Position numbers and translations under genes: made by a program. Shown piece by piece: positions 16,765-25,822 of a stretch of DNA of 33,861 nt. The notes below the pieces were generated by a model. It had not been told where the DNA came from and made no database searches. It saw only the letters and a list, made by a program, of their open reading frames with translations. The DNA lies in the NCBI GenBank assembly GCA_944324725.1, contig CALUXJ010000009.1, positions 1 to 33,861 on the forward strand. Direction: 5' to 3'. The stretch is from an uncultured Acholeplasmatales bacterium. GTDB taxonomy: Bacteria > Bacillota_I > Bacilli_A > Acholeplasmatales > Anaeroplasmataceae. Within the stretch, counting starts at the first letter, position 1; each line of letters starts with the position of its first letter.

Positions 16765-16794
16765 ATTATAGCATACTTAACCCTTTATATACAA
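16765..16794 (-). promoter_or_regulatory. Promoter of the jetABC-sepF operon
   Basis: On the minus strand TTGTAT (16789-16794), an 18-base spacer and TGCTATAAT (TATAAT 16765-16770 with TGn extension). The ribosome site GAGGTGA of jetA follows closely. Confidence 0.7.
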
Positions 16795-16839
16795 ATCTTT
16801 TTTACATTTTTAAATTATCTTTTTTCTAACCCGTAATTT

Positions 16840-16865
16840 AAAAAAACTCTCACACAAAGTGAGAG
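16840..16865 (-). terminator. Rho-independent terminator after the ABC exporter operon
   Basis: CTCTCAC and GTGAGAG pair perfectly around a 5-base loop and are followed by seven T on the minus strand, 8 bases beyond the last ABC gene. Confidence 0.93.
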
Positions 16866-16872
16866 CCCTTCT

Positions 16873-18606
16873 TTATTCAATTTTGGCAAACTGAGCCTCA
16901 TAAATTTCTTTATAAAAACCACCCTTAGCTAATAGCTCATCATGCTTACCTAATTCCACAATTTGTCCCTTATTTAAAACAATTATTAAATCAGCATCAA
17001 TAATAGTTTTAAGCCGATGGGCAATAACAAAGCTTGTTCGACCTTCCATCAGTTTATTAAAAGCCTGCTGAACTAAAACTTCAGTTCTAGTATCTATATT
17101 TGATGTAGCTTCATCTAATATTAAAACTGGTGGTCTTCTAAGCATTACCCTAGCTATACAAAGCAATTGTCTTTGTCCCTCAGATAAACTTGTACTGCTA
17201 TTAATAATGGTATTATAGCCTTGAGGTAAACGGGTAATAAAGCTATCGGCATAAGCTTCTTTAGCCGCCTTAATCACATCCGCCTTTGAGCAATCACTCT
17301 TACCATAAGCTATGTTAGCTAAAATACTGGCTTTAAAGGTCCAGGTATCCTGTAAAACCATTCCTATATTGGCACGTAATTGAGTCGGATCAAGTGTATA
17401 AATATCTTTATCATCCAAGAAAATTTTGCCTTGATTAACATCATAAAACCGCATTAAAAGATTTATTAAAGTTGTTTTACCAGCTCCAGTCGGACCAACA
17501 ATAGCAATCTTAGAGTTAGGCTTAACTACAAGATTAAAGTTAGTAATTAAAGGTTTAGTTGGTACATAGCTAAAAGAAACATTTCTAAACTCAACTTTTC
17601 CCTTAACTGTTGTAAGCTCTTGACTTACTGTATATGAGAACTCCTTTTCATCGATAACTTCGAATATTCTTCTTGCTGAAGCTAAACTATTCTGCAATTC
17701 CGTCATAACCTGACTAATATCGTTAAACGGCTTAGTATAGCTTTGAGCATAATTTAAAAACACCGTTAAATCACCAGCTGTTATTAAGCCAGCAACAGCT
17801 CTTAAAGCACCATAAATTCCCACACTAGCATAAACTAAACTATTAATAAAACGTGTGGTTGGATTAACTAAGGCAGATAGGAATTGGGCTTTTACTCCTA
17901 CTTTATATAACTCAGCATTAATCTCATTAGCCGTTTTATAACTTTCATCTTCATAATTATAAGTTTTAACAATTTTTAGCATATTGAACATTTCATTGTA
18001 ATGAGCTGAAAGTTTTCCTTTAATTTGCGCTTGAGCTTTAAAAGTTTTAAAAGAAAATTTAGCAATAAAATAAGCACTTAATAAAGAAAGTGGTGTCAAA
18101 CAAATAACAATTAGACCAACCTGATAAGAAACTATTAGCATAAAGGTTAATGTTAAAACAATCGTTATAATGCCACTAATCAAATTCGTTAAGGCCTGTA
18201 ATAACCCATCACCTAACTGATCAGCATCCCCTATCAAACGCATAAGAAGGTCACCCTCTTGGTGAGTATCAATATAACTTATGGGCAAACGATCTAATTT
18301 ATTAAAGAGACTATCTCGCAAATCTTTAACTGTACAATTAGTTACGTAAGCCATTAAGTACTGCATCAAATAGCCAAATAGCGCTTCAAGGCCACCTAGA
18401 ATTGCCACATATATAATTACTTGATTTAATTTATTAAAATTGACATCATTAGGACCAACTAAATAGTCAATTCCATCCGCTACGACTATTGGAATTAATA
18501 GGGTAGCTAGTACTTGAATGATACTAGCAAAAATAGCAATTAGTAAAGCTAGACGATGTTTTAATAAAACCCGTATAACCCGACTTAATGTTCCTTTTTG
18601 TTTCAT
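16873..18606 (-). CDS. ABC exporter, catalytic-site half (heterodimer partner 2)
   Basis: The 577-residue half-transporter has six membrane helices (about 1-310) and an ATPase domain (about 330-577). Walker A is GPTGAGKTT. Walker B is followed by the catalytic Glu (LILDEATSNID, E499), and the switch His is present (IAHR, H530). The signature is LSEGQ rather than LSGGQ. Intact Glu and His plus a modified signature is the pattern of the half carrying the competent site's Walker motifs in heterodimeric type IV exporters. It follows its partner with a 4-base ATGA overlap, and GAGGT lies in the partner's last codons. Such pairs export drugs, peptides or lipids; the substrate is unknown. Confidence 0.93.
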   Translation of the reverse strand: MKQKGTLSRVIRVLLKHRLALLIAIFASIIQVLATLLIPIVVADGIDYLVGPNDVNFNKLNQVIIYVAILGGLEALFGYLMQYLMAYVTNCTVKDLRDSLFNKLDRLPISYIDTHQEGDLLMRLIGDADQLGDGLLQALTNLISGIITIVLTLTFMLIVSYQVGLIVICLTPLSLLSAYFIAKFSFKTFKAQAQIKGKLSAHYNEMFNMLKIVKTYNYEDESYKTANEINAELYKVGVKAQFLSALVNPTTRFINSLVYASVGIYGALRAVAGLITAGDLTVFLNYAQSYTKPFNDISQVMTELQNSLASARRIFEVIDEKEFSYTVSQELTTVKGKVEFRNVSFSYVPTKPLITNFNLVVKPNSKIAIVGPTGAGKTTLINLLMRFYDVNQGKIFLDDKDIYTLDPTQLRANIGMVLQDTWTFKASILANIAYGKSDCSKADVIKAAKEAYADSFITRLPQGYNTIINSSTSLSEGQRQLLCIARVMLRRPPVLILDEATSNIDTRTEVLVQQAFNKLMEGRTSFVIAHRLKTIIDADLIIVLNKGQIVELGKHDELLAKGGFYKEIYEAQFAKIE

Positions 18607-20321
18607 AGTTGAACCTCACTTTCTGTTTGAGATTCATAAATTTCTTGATAAACATTACTACTTTTTAATAATTCTTCATGGCGTCCTTGAGCAACTAAAT
18701 TACCATCATCTAAAACTAAAATCAAATTAGCATCTTTAATTTGTTCAATTCGTTCCGTTACCAAAATGATAGTAATACCTAAGGCCTTTAATGCCTTACG
18801 CAAATTATAATCTGTTTTAAAATCTAAGGCTGATAAAGAATCATCTAGTAATAAGATTTGCGGATGGTTAGCCAAGGCTCGAGCAATACAAAGCCTTTGT
18901 CTTTCACCACCTGATAAATTTTTTCCACCTTGATAAATCATTCTATCTAGGCCTTCTGCATCATTTAAAACAAAGTTCGCTTCTGCCGTCTTTAAAGCCG
19001 CAATTAATTCTTGTTCAGATAAGTTAGGATTTTTCCAACATAAATTAGCCCTTATACTTTGATTAGCCAGCAAAGACTTTTGAAAAACAAAACCGATTTC
19101 TTGATTTAAGCAATTTTTAGTATAACTGGCTATAGCTAAATTATTGAGTTTAATTTCGCCTATGGTTGGCTCATAAACCCGGGCAAGAAGGCTTAAAAGA
19201 GTTGATTTACCACTACCAGTACCTCCAACTATACCTACAAAAGACCCCTGTTTAATCGAAAAGCTTATATCATTAAGAGATGGCTTACTCGCTTCTGGAT
19301 AACTAAAAGTTACATGCTTTAGTTCATATAAGTTATCACTTGCCACCATATTTTGAACCGTACCATATTTTATTTGTGGCTCTAAGGCAAAGACATCATT
19401 AATTCTACTAGCTGATGAAGAGGCCTTACCAAAAATTTGAATAAGGTTACAAACGACAAAAATAGCAACTAATATTTGATTTAAATAATTAACCAAAGCT
19501 GTGACATCACCCTGAGTAATAATGGCATTATTGACTAAATTGCCACTCAATTTTAAGACACTTAAAATAGCTAAGGCAATTAAAATAGCCGCAATTGGAT
19601 TTAACAAGGCTGCTATTTTAGCCACTTTATTGGCATCAGTTTTAAGTTGCCAAGTAGATTTTTCCAATCTCTTACGCTCATGTCCTTCTTTATTAAAGGC
19701 TTTTACCACTCGAATGCCATTTAAATTTTCTTTTGCAATGGTAGTTGTGACTTCTAAGTCCTTTTGGACTATCTTATTGCGAGGAATTGTAAAACGCATA
19801 ATTAATAAGGCTGAAACTAAAACTAATATACCTACAGCTAAAAAAATGAGACCAGTATAAATATTAATAACAAAAGACAAACAAATAGCTCCAATAACAA
19901 TGAATGGGGCCCTAATTACTAATCTAATTAACATTGCAACACTAGTTTGTACTTGATTTATATCATTGTTCATTCTTGTGAGTAATTCAGCTACTCCTAA
20001 TTGCTCAATTTGACCTAAATCAAGACCTTCAATATGTTTAAACAAATCATCTCTTAACTTTGTTCCTACCCCCTGACTAGCAACGGAGGCAAAATATTGG
20101 CAAACTAAAGTTGAACAAAAGCCAACCACAGCTACTACTACTAAAACTAATCCCATTTGCCAAATATAGCTAACATTTCCCTTATTAATACCATTATCTA
20201 TAATACGAGCCATAATTAAAGGGACTATTAGTTCAAAAATAGCCTCTAATAATTTAAAGAGAGGCCCTAATATGACCTCTTTTTTATAGAATTTCAAATA
20301 TTTACCATAAAGCTTAAACAT
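18603..20321 (-). CDS. ABC exporter, degenerate-site half (heterodimer partner 1)
   Basis: The 572-residue half-transporter starts at ATG 20321 (MFKLYGKYLKFYKKE) with GAGGGTGA upstream; the upstream TTG of the open frame is inside the preceding gene and lacks a ribosome site. It has six membrane helices, then Walker A (GGTGSGKST, K372) and a canonical signature LSGGERQ. After Walker B the catalytic Glu is Asp (LLLDDSLS, D494), and the switch-loop His is replaced (VTERIEQ, E523). These changes mark the non-hydrolysing site of a heterodimeric exporter and match the LSEGQ signature in the partner. It begins inside the last codons of the HAD gene (8-base overlap). Confidence 0.93.
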   Translation of the reverse strand: MFKLYGKYLKFYKKEVILGPLFKLLEAIFELIVPLIMARIIDNGINKGNVSYIWQMGLVLVVVAVVGFCSTLVCQYFASVASQGVGTKLRDDLFKHIEGLDLGQIEQLGVAELLTRMNNDINQVQTSVAMLIRLVIRAPFIVIGAICLSFVINIYTGLIFLAVGILVLVSALLIMRFTIPRNKIVQKDLEVTTTIAKENLNGIRVVKAFNKEGHERKRLEKSTWQLKTDANKVAKIAALLNPIAAILIALAILSVLKLSGNLVNNAIITQGDVTALVNYLNQILVAIFVVCNLIQIFGKASSSASRINDVFALEPQIKYGTVQNMVASDNLYELKHVTFSYPEASKPSLNDISFSIKQGSFVGIVGGTGSGKSTLLSLLARVYEPTIGEIKLNNLAIASYTKNCLNQEIGFVFQKSLLANQSIRANLCWKNPNLSEQELIAALKTAEANFVLNDAEGLDRMIYQGGKNLSGGERQRLCIARALANHPQILLLDDSLSALDFKTDYNLRKALKALGITIILVTERIEQIKDANLILVLDDGNLVAQGRHEELLKSSNVYQEIYESQTESEVQL

Positions 20322-21186
20322 TAGTCTCACCCTCAAATCGATTTTGGAAATTTTGGAGCTGTTTCATTTCTTTTTGGCGTAATTTTTCGTACAAAACCAT
20401 ATTTTCAATACTCATCTGAACAAATTTTTCTAAGCTAGAATTTTGGGAATAATCAGCTAAACAAACAAAATTAATTCGTGAATCATTAACTAGTTTCATT
20501 ACTTTTTCTTCATCATTGCTGCGATAAACAGCAATTGATTTGCCACCCTTATCCTTAACTACCTGCATACACGGAATATCAGTCATTCCATCGCCAATAT
20601 AAATCATATTACGATAAAACACATGACGTGCCTTATCTGGAGTATCGGAATTTAGTTTTTCCTCATCAATAATATCAAAAGCTCCCTTTGATATTCTAAA
20701 AATAAACTGAGTTTTTAGGGTGAAATTTATTGCCATCTTTGGCCATATTGCTTCGTTTGTTTCTTCATCATACAAGAATTCACAGCCATAAATTCTTTTA
20801 AACTCATGGGCAATAGTTGTTCCATCAATTATTTCTTTAGTACCAGAAGAAACAATATAATGTTCAATTTTGACACCTAAACTTTCTCCAAAGGCATTAA
20901 TTCTACTAAACCAAGTACTAACTCCTGGAAAATATTTAATGTTTTTACCTAAGCTGTTTAAGTATTCCTTAGTTAATTTAATATTTTTTTGTTTACACAT
21001 ATAAAGCATTTCATACATATATGCTAAAATCTTATCCATGCTATGATTATTACCTAAAACGCCTGTCTTGCCCCAAAACTCTTTTGGCGTTAAACCTAAA
21101 TTAGGAATAAAACTATAATTTTGCATATCTTCCGTACACAAGGTTTTATCAAAATCATATAAAATTGCAATTACTGGCTTTGCCAT
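20314..21186 (-). CDS. HAD-superfamily phosphatase (phosphoserine-phosphatase-like)
   Basis: The protein has 290 residues. Motif I is DFDKT (about 11-15), motif II is SSG (IVSSGTKEII), and motif IV is GDGMTDIP. A helical cap follows motif I (NSLGKNIKYFPG...), as in the subclass I phosphoserine-phosphatase-like enzymes. The open frame extends to TTG 21237, but that codon is the -35 box of a promoter, so ATG 21186 (MAKPVIAILYDFD) is chosen; its ribosome site AGTGAG is weak. It is the first gene of the operon with the two ABC genes, overlapping the next by 8 bases. The substrate is unknown; a link to the exporter is only positional. Confidence 0.85.
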   Translation of the reverse strand: MAKPVIAILYDFDKTLCTEDMQNYSFIPNLGLTPKEFWGKTGVLGNNHSMDKILAYMYEMLYMCKQKNIKLTKEYLNSLGKNIKYFPGVSTWFSRINAFGESLGVKIEHYIVSSGTKEIIDGTTIAHEFKRIYGCEFLYDEETNEAIWPKMAINFTLKTQFIFRISKGAFDIIDEEKLNSDTPDKARHVFYRNMIYIGDGMTDIPCMQVVKDKGGKSIAVYRSNDEEKVMKLVNDSRINFVCLADYSQNSSLEKFVQMSIENMVLYEKLRQKEMKQLQNFQNRFEGETNV

Positions 21187-21208
21187 TTTTATCAACTCAC
21201 TTTTTTTA

Positions 21209-21237
21209 ATTATATCAAAAAACATCATATAACGCAA
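21209..21237 (-). promoter_or_regulatory. Promoter of the HAD-ABC exporter operon
   Basis: On the minus strand TTGCGT (21232-21237), a 17-base spacer and TGATATAAT (TATAAT 21209-21214, TGn extension). This placement excludes the longer upstream start of the HAD gene. Confidence 0.7.
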
Positions 21238-21260
21238 ATAACAACTAATAACGCTATATT

Positions 21261-22274
21261 TTATAATTCATCCATATTAATTGGTAAAGCAAAAAAACCG
21301 ATATATATACTACTTTTATTTGTATTTTGTAAGGCATAATCATAATAACTATATTCTAAAATAATTGCATAAGTAATCCCCGGAGTGGCATTTTCCACCA
21401 AAATTTCATTATAGCATTCATTAGAACTATTTAAATCAGTAAATGAGGCCAATAAATTATCCTCTAAATCGACAACTTTTAATTCAAGTAAATTCATATT
21501 TAATTGTTTTGCATCAAAAGCAAAGGTTATAAGAAAACTAGTCTCATCTTGAATATAAAAGTCAACTAATGGGTAAATTTCTTCTTTAATGGTGCTAACC
21601 TCGTATTCATAGCCTCTATCTAAATCCATAAAACTTACATTAGTTGAATCACTTGTTTTATCAACATAATTGATTATATTCTCTTCTCTAATTAAGTAAA
21701 ATCTGTAAGTGCCTGAAATATATAAGTCTTCTAAAATATAATAGTTGATTGTGACCATATTTTCCAAGGAATCTATAAAACTAACCACAAAAGTTGGCCG
21801 GCTTTCTTCACTTACTCCCACCATAACCATTGTTTTAGCAACACTTAAATTAACATCTAAAATGCGATCATTATAAATATATTTGATACCTGTTATTTCA
21901 AAGGAGTAAGCACCTGGTTCGTTTGGAGCTGCCATTTTAATAATAATTTCTTCACTGGTACTACTATCCTGAAATTGATAAATTTGATATTTAGTATCTA
22001 AAATAGTTAAAGAAATTATTTCATAGGCGACGGGATTTTCTAACAAAATATGTAAATAAAAGGTTTGGTTAGGTTCAACAAAATGATCTATTTGTGCATC
22101 GCTTACAAGTACATCATCAGGAATATCGGTAAAATCAACATTTTTTTGATTGCCTTTAACTTCATCGGTAACATATATGCTTTGATAGATTGGCTCTGCT
22201 ACCAAATTAGAATCCGTTGTACAGCCAACTAACAAAAGAGCCAAAACTATTCCAAGAAAAAGCCACCTACGCAC
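21261..22274 (-). CDS. Secreted lipoprotein with repeated beta-sandwich-like domains
   Basis: The protein has 337 residues and no known family I can name. A lipoprotein signal is plain: MRRWLFLGIVLALLLVGC, with the lipobox LVGC (Cys18). The mature part is rich in beta-like segments, acidic and aromatic, with at least two repeats of the type YEI-SLTILD...YSFEITGIKYIYNDRI, suggesting Ig-like/fibronectin-like domains. It would be anchored on the outer face of the membrane. The start is GTG 22274, preceded by GAGGTGAT. This start overlaps the stop of a gene remnant that carries a similar domain (see next entry). Function is unknown; surface adhesion or binding is possible. Confidence 0.8.
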   Translation of the reverse strand: MRRWLFLGIVLALLLVGCTTDSNLVAEPIYQSIYVTDEVKGNQKNVDFTDIPDDVLVSDAQIDHFVEPNQTFYLHILLENPVAYEIISLTILDTKYQIYQFQDSSTSEEIIIKMAAPNEPGAYSFEITGIKYIYNDRILDVNLSVAKTMVMVGVSEESRPTFVVSFIDSLENMVTINYYILEDLYISGTYRFYLIREENIINYVDKTSDSTNVSFMDLDRGYEYEVSTIKEEIYPLVDFYIQDETSFLITFAFDAKQLNMNLLELKVVDLEDNLLASFTDLNSSNECYNEILVENATPGITYAIILEYSYYDYALQNTNKSSIYIGFFALPINMDEL

Positions 22275-22476
22275 TATAAATCACCTCTTGATAGCTGCTA
22301 TCTAAATATTTATAGAAAACTTCTACTTTATAAATATTAGTAACATCTGTCACTAATAAGGATAACATATCATCTTCATAAATAAAGTTAGTTAATTCTT
22401 TGTTATCATTAATCACCAGTTTAAGAATTTCAATATTAGTATTAACATTAGCACTTAGGAAAAAATTAATAGTTAA
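22267..22476 (-). pseudogene. 3' remnant of a lipoprotein-like gene
   Basis: Seventy sense codons (starting LTINFFLSANVNTN..., ending YKYLDSSYQEVIYSA, TAG) follow an in-frame TAA at 22477-22479. No ATG lies near the beginning; the only ATG is internal. The layout (hydrophobic strand, EILKLVIND, then IYKVEVFYKYLD) parallels the repeated domain in the lipoprotein downstream (EIISLTILD ... YSFEITGIKYIYND). Its stop overlaps the lipoprotein's GTG, and its last codons supply that gene's ribosome site. It therefore looks like the truncated end of a formerly translated upstream paralogue whose 5' part was deleted. A short gene with a non-standard start cannot be fully excluded. Confidence 0.6.
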
Positions 22477-22551
22477 TTATGGGGTATAACAACCCTCTAA
22501 TACTATTATGTATATGTTAAGAACTATTTTTTATCATTTTTAATAACAAAA

Positions 22552-22611
22552 TTTTAAAAAAAATAAAAGCGACTATTTTTTCAGCCTAAATGACTGTCTA
22601 AATAATCGCTT
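22552..22611 (-). terminator. Rho-independent terminator of the hisS-rluD operon
   Basis: On the minus strand AAGCGATTATTT (22600-22611) pairs over 12 positions (one T-G pair) with AAATAGTCGCTT (22567-22578). The large loop contains a further CAG/CTG pairing. The stem is followed by a T-rich run. Confidence 0.85.
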
Positions 22612-22624
22612 TGTCAACAATCTG

Positions 22625-22648
22625 AAACTGTTGTTAGAACAACAGTTT
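22625..22648. repeat. Perfect inverted repeat after rluD
   Basis: AAACTGTTGT and ACAACAGTTT form a 10-pair hairpin with a 4-base loop, 10 bases beyond the rluD stop and ahead of the true terminator. It lacks a following T-run on the minus strand. It could protect the 3' end of the mRNA or be an operator-like site. Confidence 0.6.
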
Positions 22649-22657
22649 TCACATACT

Positions 22658-23551
22658 TTATTCATTTCTTAATTCATTTAATAAATTAGTAAAATAAGCT
22701 GGTAAATCAACTTCAAAAGTCATTTTTTGTAAGGTTGTAGGATGAATAAAGGTTATCTTTTTAGCATGTAAATATTGCCCAATATTACCAAATGTACGCC
22801 TTGGACCATATAATGGGTCGCCTAAAATAGGCTTATTAATATAAGCTAAATGCACTCTAATTTGATGAGTTCTACCTGTTTCTAAAATACACTTAATATA
22901 GGTATTATTTTTAAAACGCTCAATTACCTCAAAATGAGTAATAGCCTCTTTACCATCACTTGTACAAGCCATCTTTATCCGGTCTTCTTTATCACGACCG
23001 ATAGGAGCTATAATTTTCCCTCGATCCTCAGCTATTACACCTACCGTTATAGCATGATATTCCCGATACATTGTATGATCTTTTAATTGTTCTGCTAGGG
23101 CTAAATGAGCTTTATCGTTTTTAGCCACTACAATTAAGCCTGATGTATCTTTATCTAATCGGTGAATAATACCTGGTCTAATTGTACCATTTATTCCGCT
23201 TAAATCTTTAATTTGATACATTAAGCCAGAAACTAAAGTATCATCATGATGACCTGGAGCAGGATGAACAACCATTCCCTTAGGCTTATTAATGACTGCT
23301 AAATCACTATCTTCATAAACAATTTCTAAATTAAGGTTTTTAGGCTTTATTTCTAAAGTTTCTAACTCTTTAAACTCATAGCTTATTTCATCGCCTAGTA
23401 AAACCTTATATGACAATTTTTGTTCTTGACCATTTACTAATAAGGTTACCAAATTGTTAGTTATAAAGCTTCTTGTTTGGCCACTTACTTCGCTTAAATA
23501 TTTATCTAATCTAAGACCAGCTTTAGTTTCATCAACAATTACTTTATTCAT
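22658..23551 (-). CDS. rluD: 23S rRNA pseudouridine synthase RluD-type
   Basis: The protein has 297 residues. An N-terminal S4 RNA-binding domain (about 10-60, LDKYLSEVSGQTRSFI) precedes the RsuA/RluA catalytic domain. The catalytic Asp is in HRLDKDTSGL (D133), with NKPKGMVVHPAPGH before it and TGRTHQIRVHL after it. These enzymes isomerise uridines in 23S rRNA (helix 69 for RluD). RluA-family members are hard to separate by sequence, so the exact target is uncertain. It overlaps lspA by 8 bases; the lspA-rluD pair is conserved in Firmicutes. It is the last gene of the T-box operon, before a strong terminator. Confidence 0.93.
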   Translation of the reverse strand: MNKVIVDETKAGLRLDKYLSEVSGQTRSFITNNLVTLLVNGQEQKLSYKVLLGDEISYEFKELETLEIKPKNLNLEIVYEDSDLAVINKPKGMVVHPAPGHHDDTLVSGLMYQIKDLSGINGTIRPGIIHRLDKDTSGLIVVAKNDKAHLALAEQLKDHTMYREYHAITVGVIAEDRGKIIAPIGRDKEDRIKMACTSDGKEAITHFEVIERFKNNTYIKCILETGRTHQIRVHLAYINKPILGDPLYGPRRTFGNIGQYLHAKKITFIHPTTLQKMTFEVDLPAYFTNLLNELRNE

Positions 23552-24047
23552 TGTTTTTTCTACGCTCCTCTAAAAAGATAATATCTATAACTAGCAAAAT
23601 AACTCCGATTACAAGACACATATCGGCGACGTTAAAAACCGGAAATTCATAAGAGCCAAAATTAAAGCTTAAAAAGTCGATAACACCATCTAAAACCTTA
23701 AATACCGTCAAAGTTCTATCAATTAAATTACCAAAAGCTCCAGCGACAATTAAGCACAAAGAAATTGAGTAAAGTTTTTTCTTGCTAAAATCATTTTTAC
23801 CAGCATACCAAATGGCAACTAAACCAGCCACCAAAGAAATTAAGGCTAATATTATCGTATAGCTATCACCAATTCCCCAAGCAGCTCCCTTATTAAATAC
23901 AAGCGTAATGGCAAAGAAATTGCCAATAACTGGTATTTCAGTACCCTGAATTTTAAGATTAGTTAAAACTACCACTTTTGTAACCTGATCAATAATGATT
24001 AAAATGGCAATTATTAAGTAAGTAAGCCAAAAATTCTTTTTAGTCAT
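23544..24047 (-). CDS. lspA: Lipoprotein signal peptidase (signal peptidase II)
   Basis: The protein has 167 residues with four membrane helices. The two catalytic aspartates are in GNLIDR (D110) and FNVADM (D142), and the conserved NKGAAWG is at 52-58. It cuts signal peptides of prolipoproteins in the membrane after lipidation, and the lipoprotein at 21261-22274 would be a substrate. It overlaps comEB by 8 bases and rluD by 8 bases. Confidence 0.96.
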   Translation of the reverse strand: MTKKNFWLTYLIIAILIIIDQVTKVVVLTNLKIQGTEIPVIGNFFAITLVFNKGAAWGIGDSYTIILALISLVAGLVAIWYAGKNDFSKKKLYSISLCLIVAGAFGNLIDRTLTVFKVLDGVIDFLSFNFGSYEFPVFNVADMCLVIGVILLVIDIIFLEERRKNNE

Positions 24048-24513
24048 TATAGCCTCCTACTATGATTTTTACCTCTGGCATCACTTGATAGGTCACACCA
24101 GCCGCATCAAACATTCTTTTGCTAGCTACATAGTACTCACTATCTTTATATTTGTCTTGCATATAAACAATATGCTTAATTCCACTTTGAATAATGAGTT
24201 TAGCACATTCATTACAAGGAAATAAAGTGACATAAAGTGTAGCACCTTTTAAACTAGATGTAGAATTTAAAATAGCATTAGGTTCTGCATGAACTACATA
24301 AGGGTATTTGGTATCTAAAGTTTCCCCTTCTCTAGCCCACGGGAAAACCTCATCTGAACAACCAAAAGGAAAACCATTATAACCAATACCAATAATTCGC
24401 TTATCAGTATTGACAATACAAGCTCCTACTTTAGTATTAGGGTCTTTTGAGCGATAGCTTGAAAGTAAAGCTACGCCCATAAAATATTCATCCCAAGAAA
24501 TATGTTTTGTCAT
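24040..24513 (-). CDS. comEB: dCMP deaminase (ComEB-like)
   Basis: The protein has 157 residues. The zinc deaminase motifs are HAEPNAI (His75, catalytic Glu77) and PCNEC (Cys100, Cys103). The [11 protein letters not shown] opening and [13 protein letters not shown] match dCMP deaminases, which turn dCMP into dUMP for dTTP synthesis. It overlaps lspA by 8 bases and lies 7 bases after aspS. The name ComEB is by analogy to Bacillus, and a competence role is not implied. Confidence 0.93.
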   Translation of the reverse strand: MTKHISWDEYFMGVALLSSYRSKDPNTKVGACIVNTDKRIIGIGYNGFPFGCSDEVFPWAREGETLDTKYPYVVHAEPNAILNSTSSLKGATLYVTLFPCNECAKLIIQSGIKHIVYMQDKYKDSEYYVASKRMFDAAGVTYQVMPEVKIIVGGYND

Positions 24514-24520
24514 TTTACAC

Positions 24521-25822
24521 CTATGGATTTAATCTATCTGGACCACGGAAGATAAACATTGATTCCTTGATACCTTCATTAAAGATTAGCATTGTAATAC
24601 GATCGACACCTATACCAAAGCCACCATGAGGAGGGCAACCATAACGGAAGAAATCAAGATAAAACTTAACATCTTCACCTAAACCTTTTTCTTCGGCTTG
24701 AGCTTTTAAGATTTCATAACGATGTTCTCTTTGAGCACCAGTTGTAATTTCACAACCCTTCCAAATTAAGTCATAGCCACATGGCACACCTTTTTCATCA
24801 CGCATGTGATAGAACGCTCTATTTTCTTTGCTATAGCCTGTTACAAAAAGGAATTCATGACCATATGCATCCATACTGAATTTTTGACATAATCTCTCAC
24901 CTTCAGTAGTCAAATCGCCCTTTTCACTTTCTGGAACTTTATAGCCATAACGTTTCTCTAATTCATCATATAAATCGTGTAAATCAATAACTGGGAAAGG
25001 CATTGTTGGTACAACAACATCAATGTCATAAACCCGTTTAATTTCCTCACCATACTTATCTTTTACAGCTTGCAAAGCATAAGTAAGCATTTCTTCTTCT
25101 AAATGCATAACATCTTTATAGGATTCAATATAGGAGAACTCTAAATCAAAACCTGTAAATTCTGTTGCATGCTTACGACTAGCAAATTTTTCCGCTCTAA
25201 ATACTGGCCCAGATTCATAAATCCTTTCAAAGCCAGCAGCCATAGCCATTTGTTTATAGAATTGTGGTGATTGGGCAAGGAAGGCAAAACGATCAAAATA
25301 CTCAACCTTGAAAACACCAGCGCCTGATTCAGATTCAGCACCGATTAATTTAGGAGTATGAATCTCAGTAAAATCACGTTTATTTAAGAACTCACGGCAA
25401 GCGTTAATAAAATGAGATTGAACCTTAAACATTAAAGTATTCTTATCCGTTCTTAAATCAATCCAACGATAATCAAGACGTAAATCTATATTAGTCTCTT
25501 CTCCCTTAGGAGCAACAATTGGGCTTGGTTCAGCAATAGACATAATTTCTAGTTTATCAGGATACATTTCCATATGGTTTAGCTTAACATATTCACTAGG
25601 AACAACTAAACCTTCAACCTCTATAACTGAATCTATTGTTAACTTTTCTAACAATTCATTAAATTCTGGATGTTTTTCCTTTTCAATAGTTACTTGAATT
25701 TTTCCAGATACATCTCGTAAAACAATAAAGCACATTGTCTTTTTGTTACGTAAATTTTCAATAAAGCCTGCTAATTTATTGACTTCATTGAGCTTTAAGT
25801 CTTTAATTTGTACTCTTTTCAT
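24521..25822 (-). CDS. aspS: Aspartyl-tRNA synthetase of the archaeal/eukaryotic (short) type
   Basis: The 433-residue class II synthetase has an N-terminal OB-fold anticodon-binding domain (about 1-105) and a catalytic core. Motif 2 is [19 protein letters not shown]. Motif 3 is [13 protein letters not shown]. The protein ends FRGPDRLNP. It lacks the ~110-residue GAD insertion of bacterial AspRS (about 590 residues), so this is the archaeal-type enzyme. Such enzymes are often non-discriminating, charging tRNA-Asn with Asp and requiring GatCAB; discrimination cannot be decided here. The ATG lies inside the end of hisS (20-base overlap), with CGGAGG encoded in hisS. Expression is under the hisS T-box. 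Confidence 0.93.
   Translation of the reverse strand: MKRVQIKDLKLNEVNKLAGFIENLRNKKTMCFIVLRDVSGKIQVTIEKEKHPEFNELLEKLTIDSVIEVEGLVVPSEYVKLNHMEMYPDKLEIMSIAEPSPIVAPKGEETNIDLRLDYRWIDLRTDKNTLMFKVQSHFINACREFLNKRDFTEIHTPKLIGAESESGAGVFKVEYFDRFAFLAQSPQFYKQMAMAAGFERIYESGPVFRAEKFASRKHATEFTGFDLEFSYIESYKDVMHLEEEMLTYALQAVKDKYGEEIKRVYDIDVVVPTMPFPVIDLHDLYDELEKRYGYKVPESEKGDLTTEGERLCQKFSMDAYGHEFLFVTGYSKENRAFYHMRDEKGVPCGYDLIWKGCEITTGAQREHRYEILKAQAEEKGLGEDVKFYLDFFRYGCPPHGGFGIGVDRITMLIFNEGIKESMFIFRGPDRLNP

Noticed and set aside
21187-21237. Longer N-terminus of the HAD phosphatase starting at TTG 21237
   Set aside because: The TTG and following bases form the -35 box and spacer of a good promoter, and the family start is at 21186.
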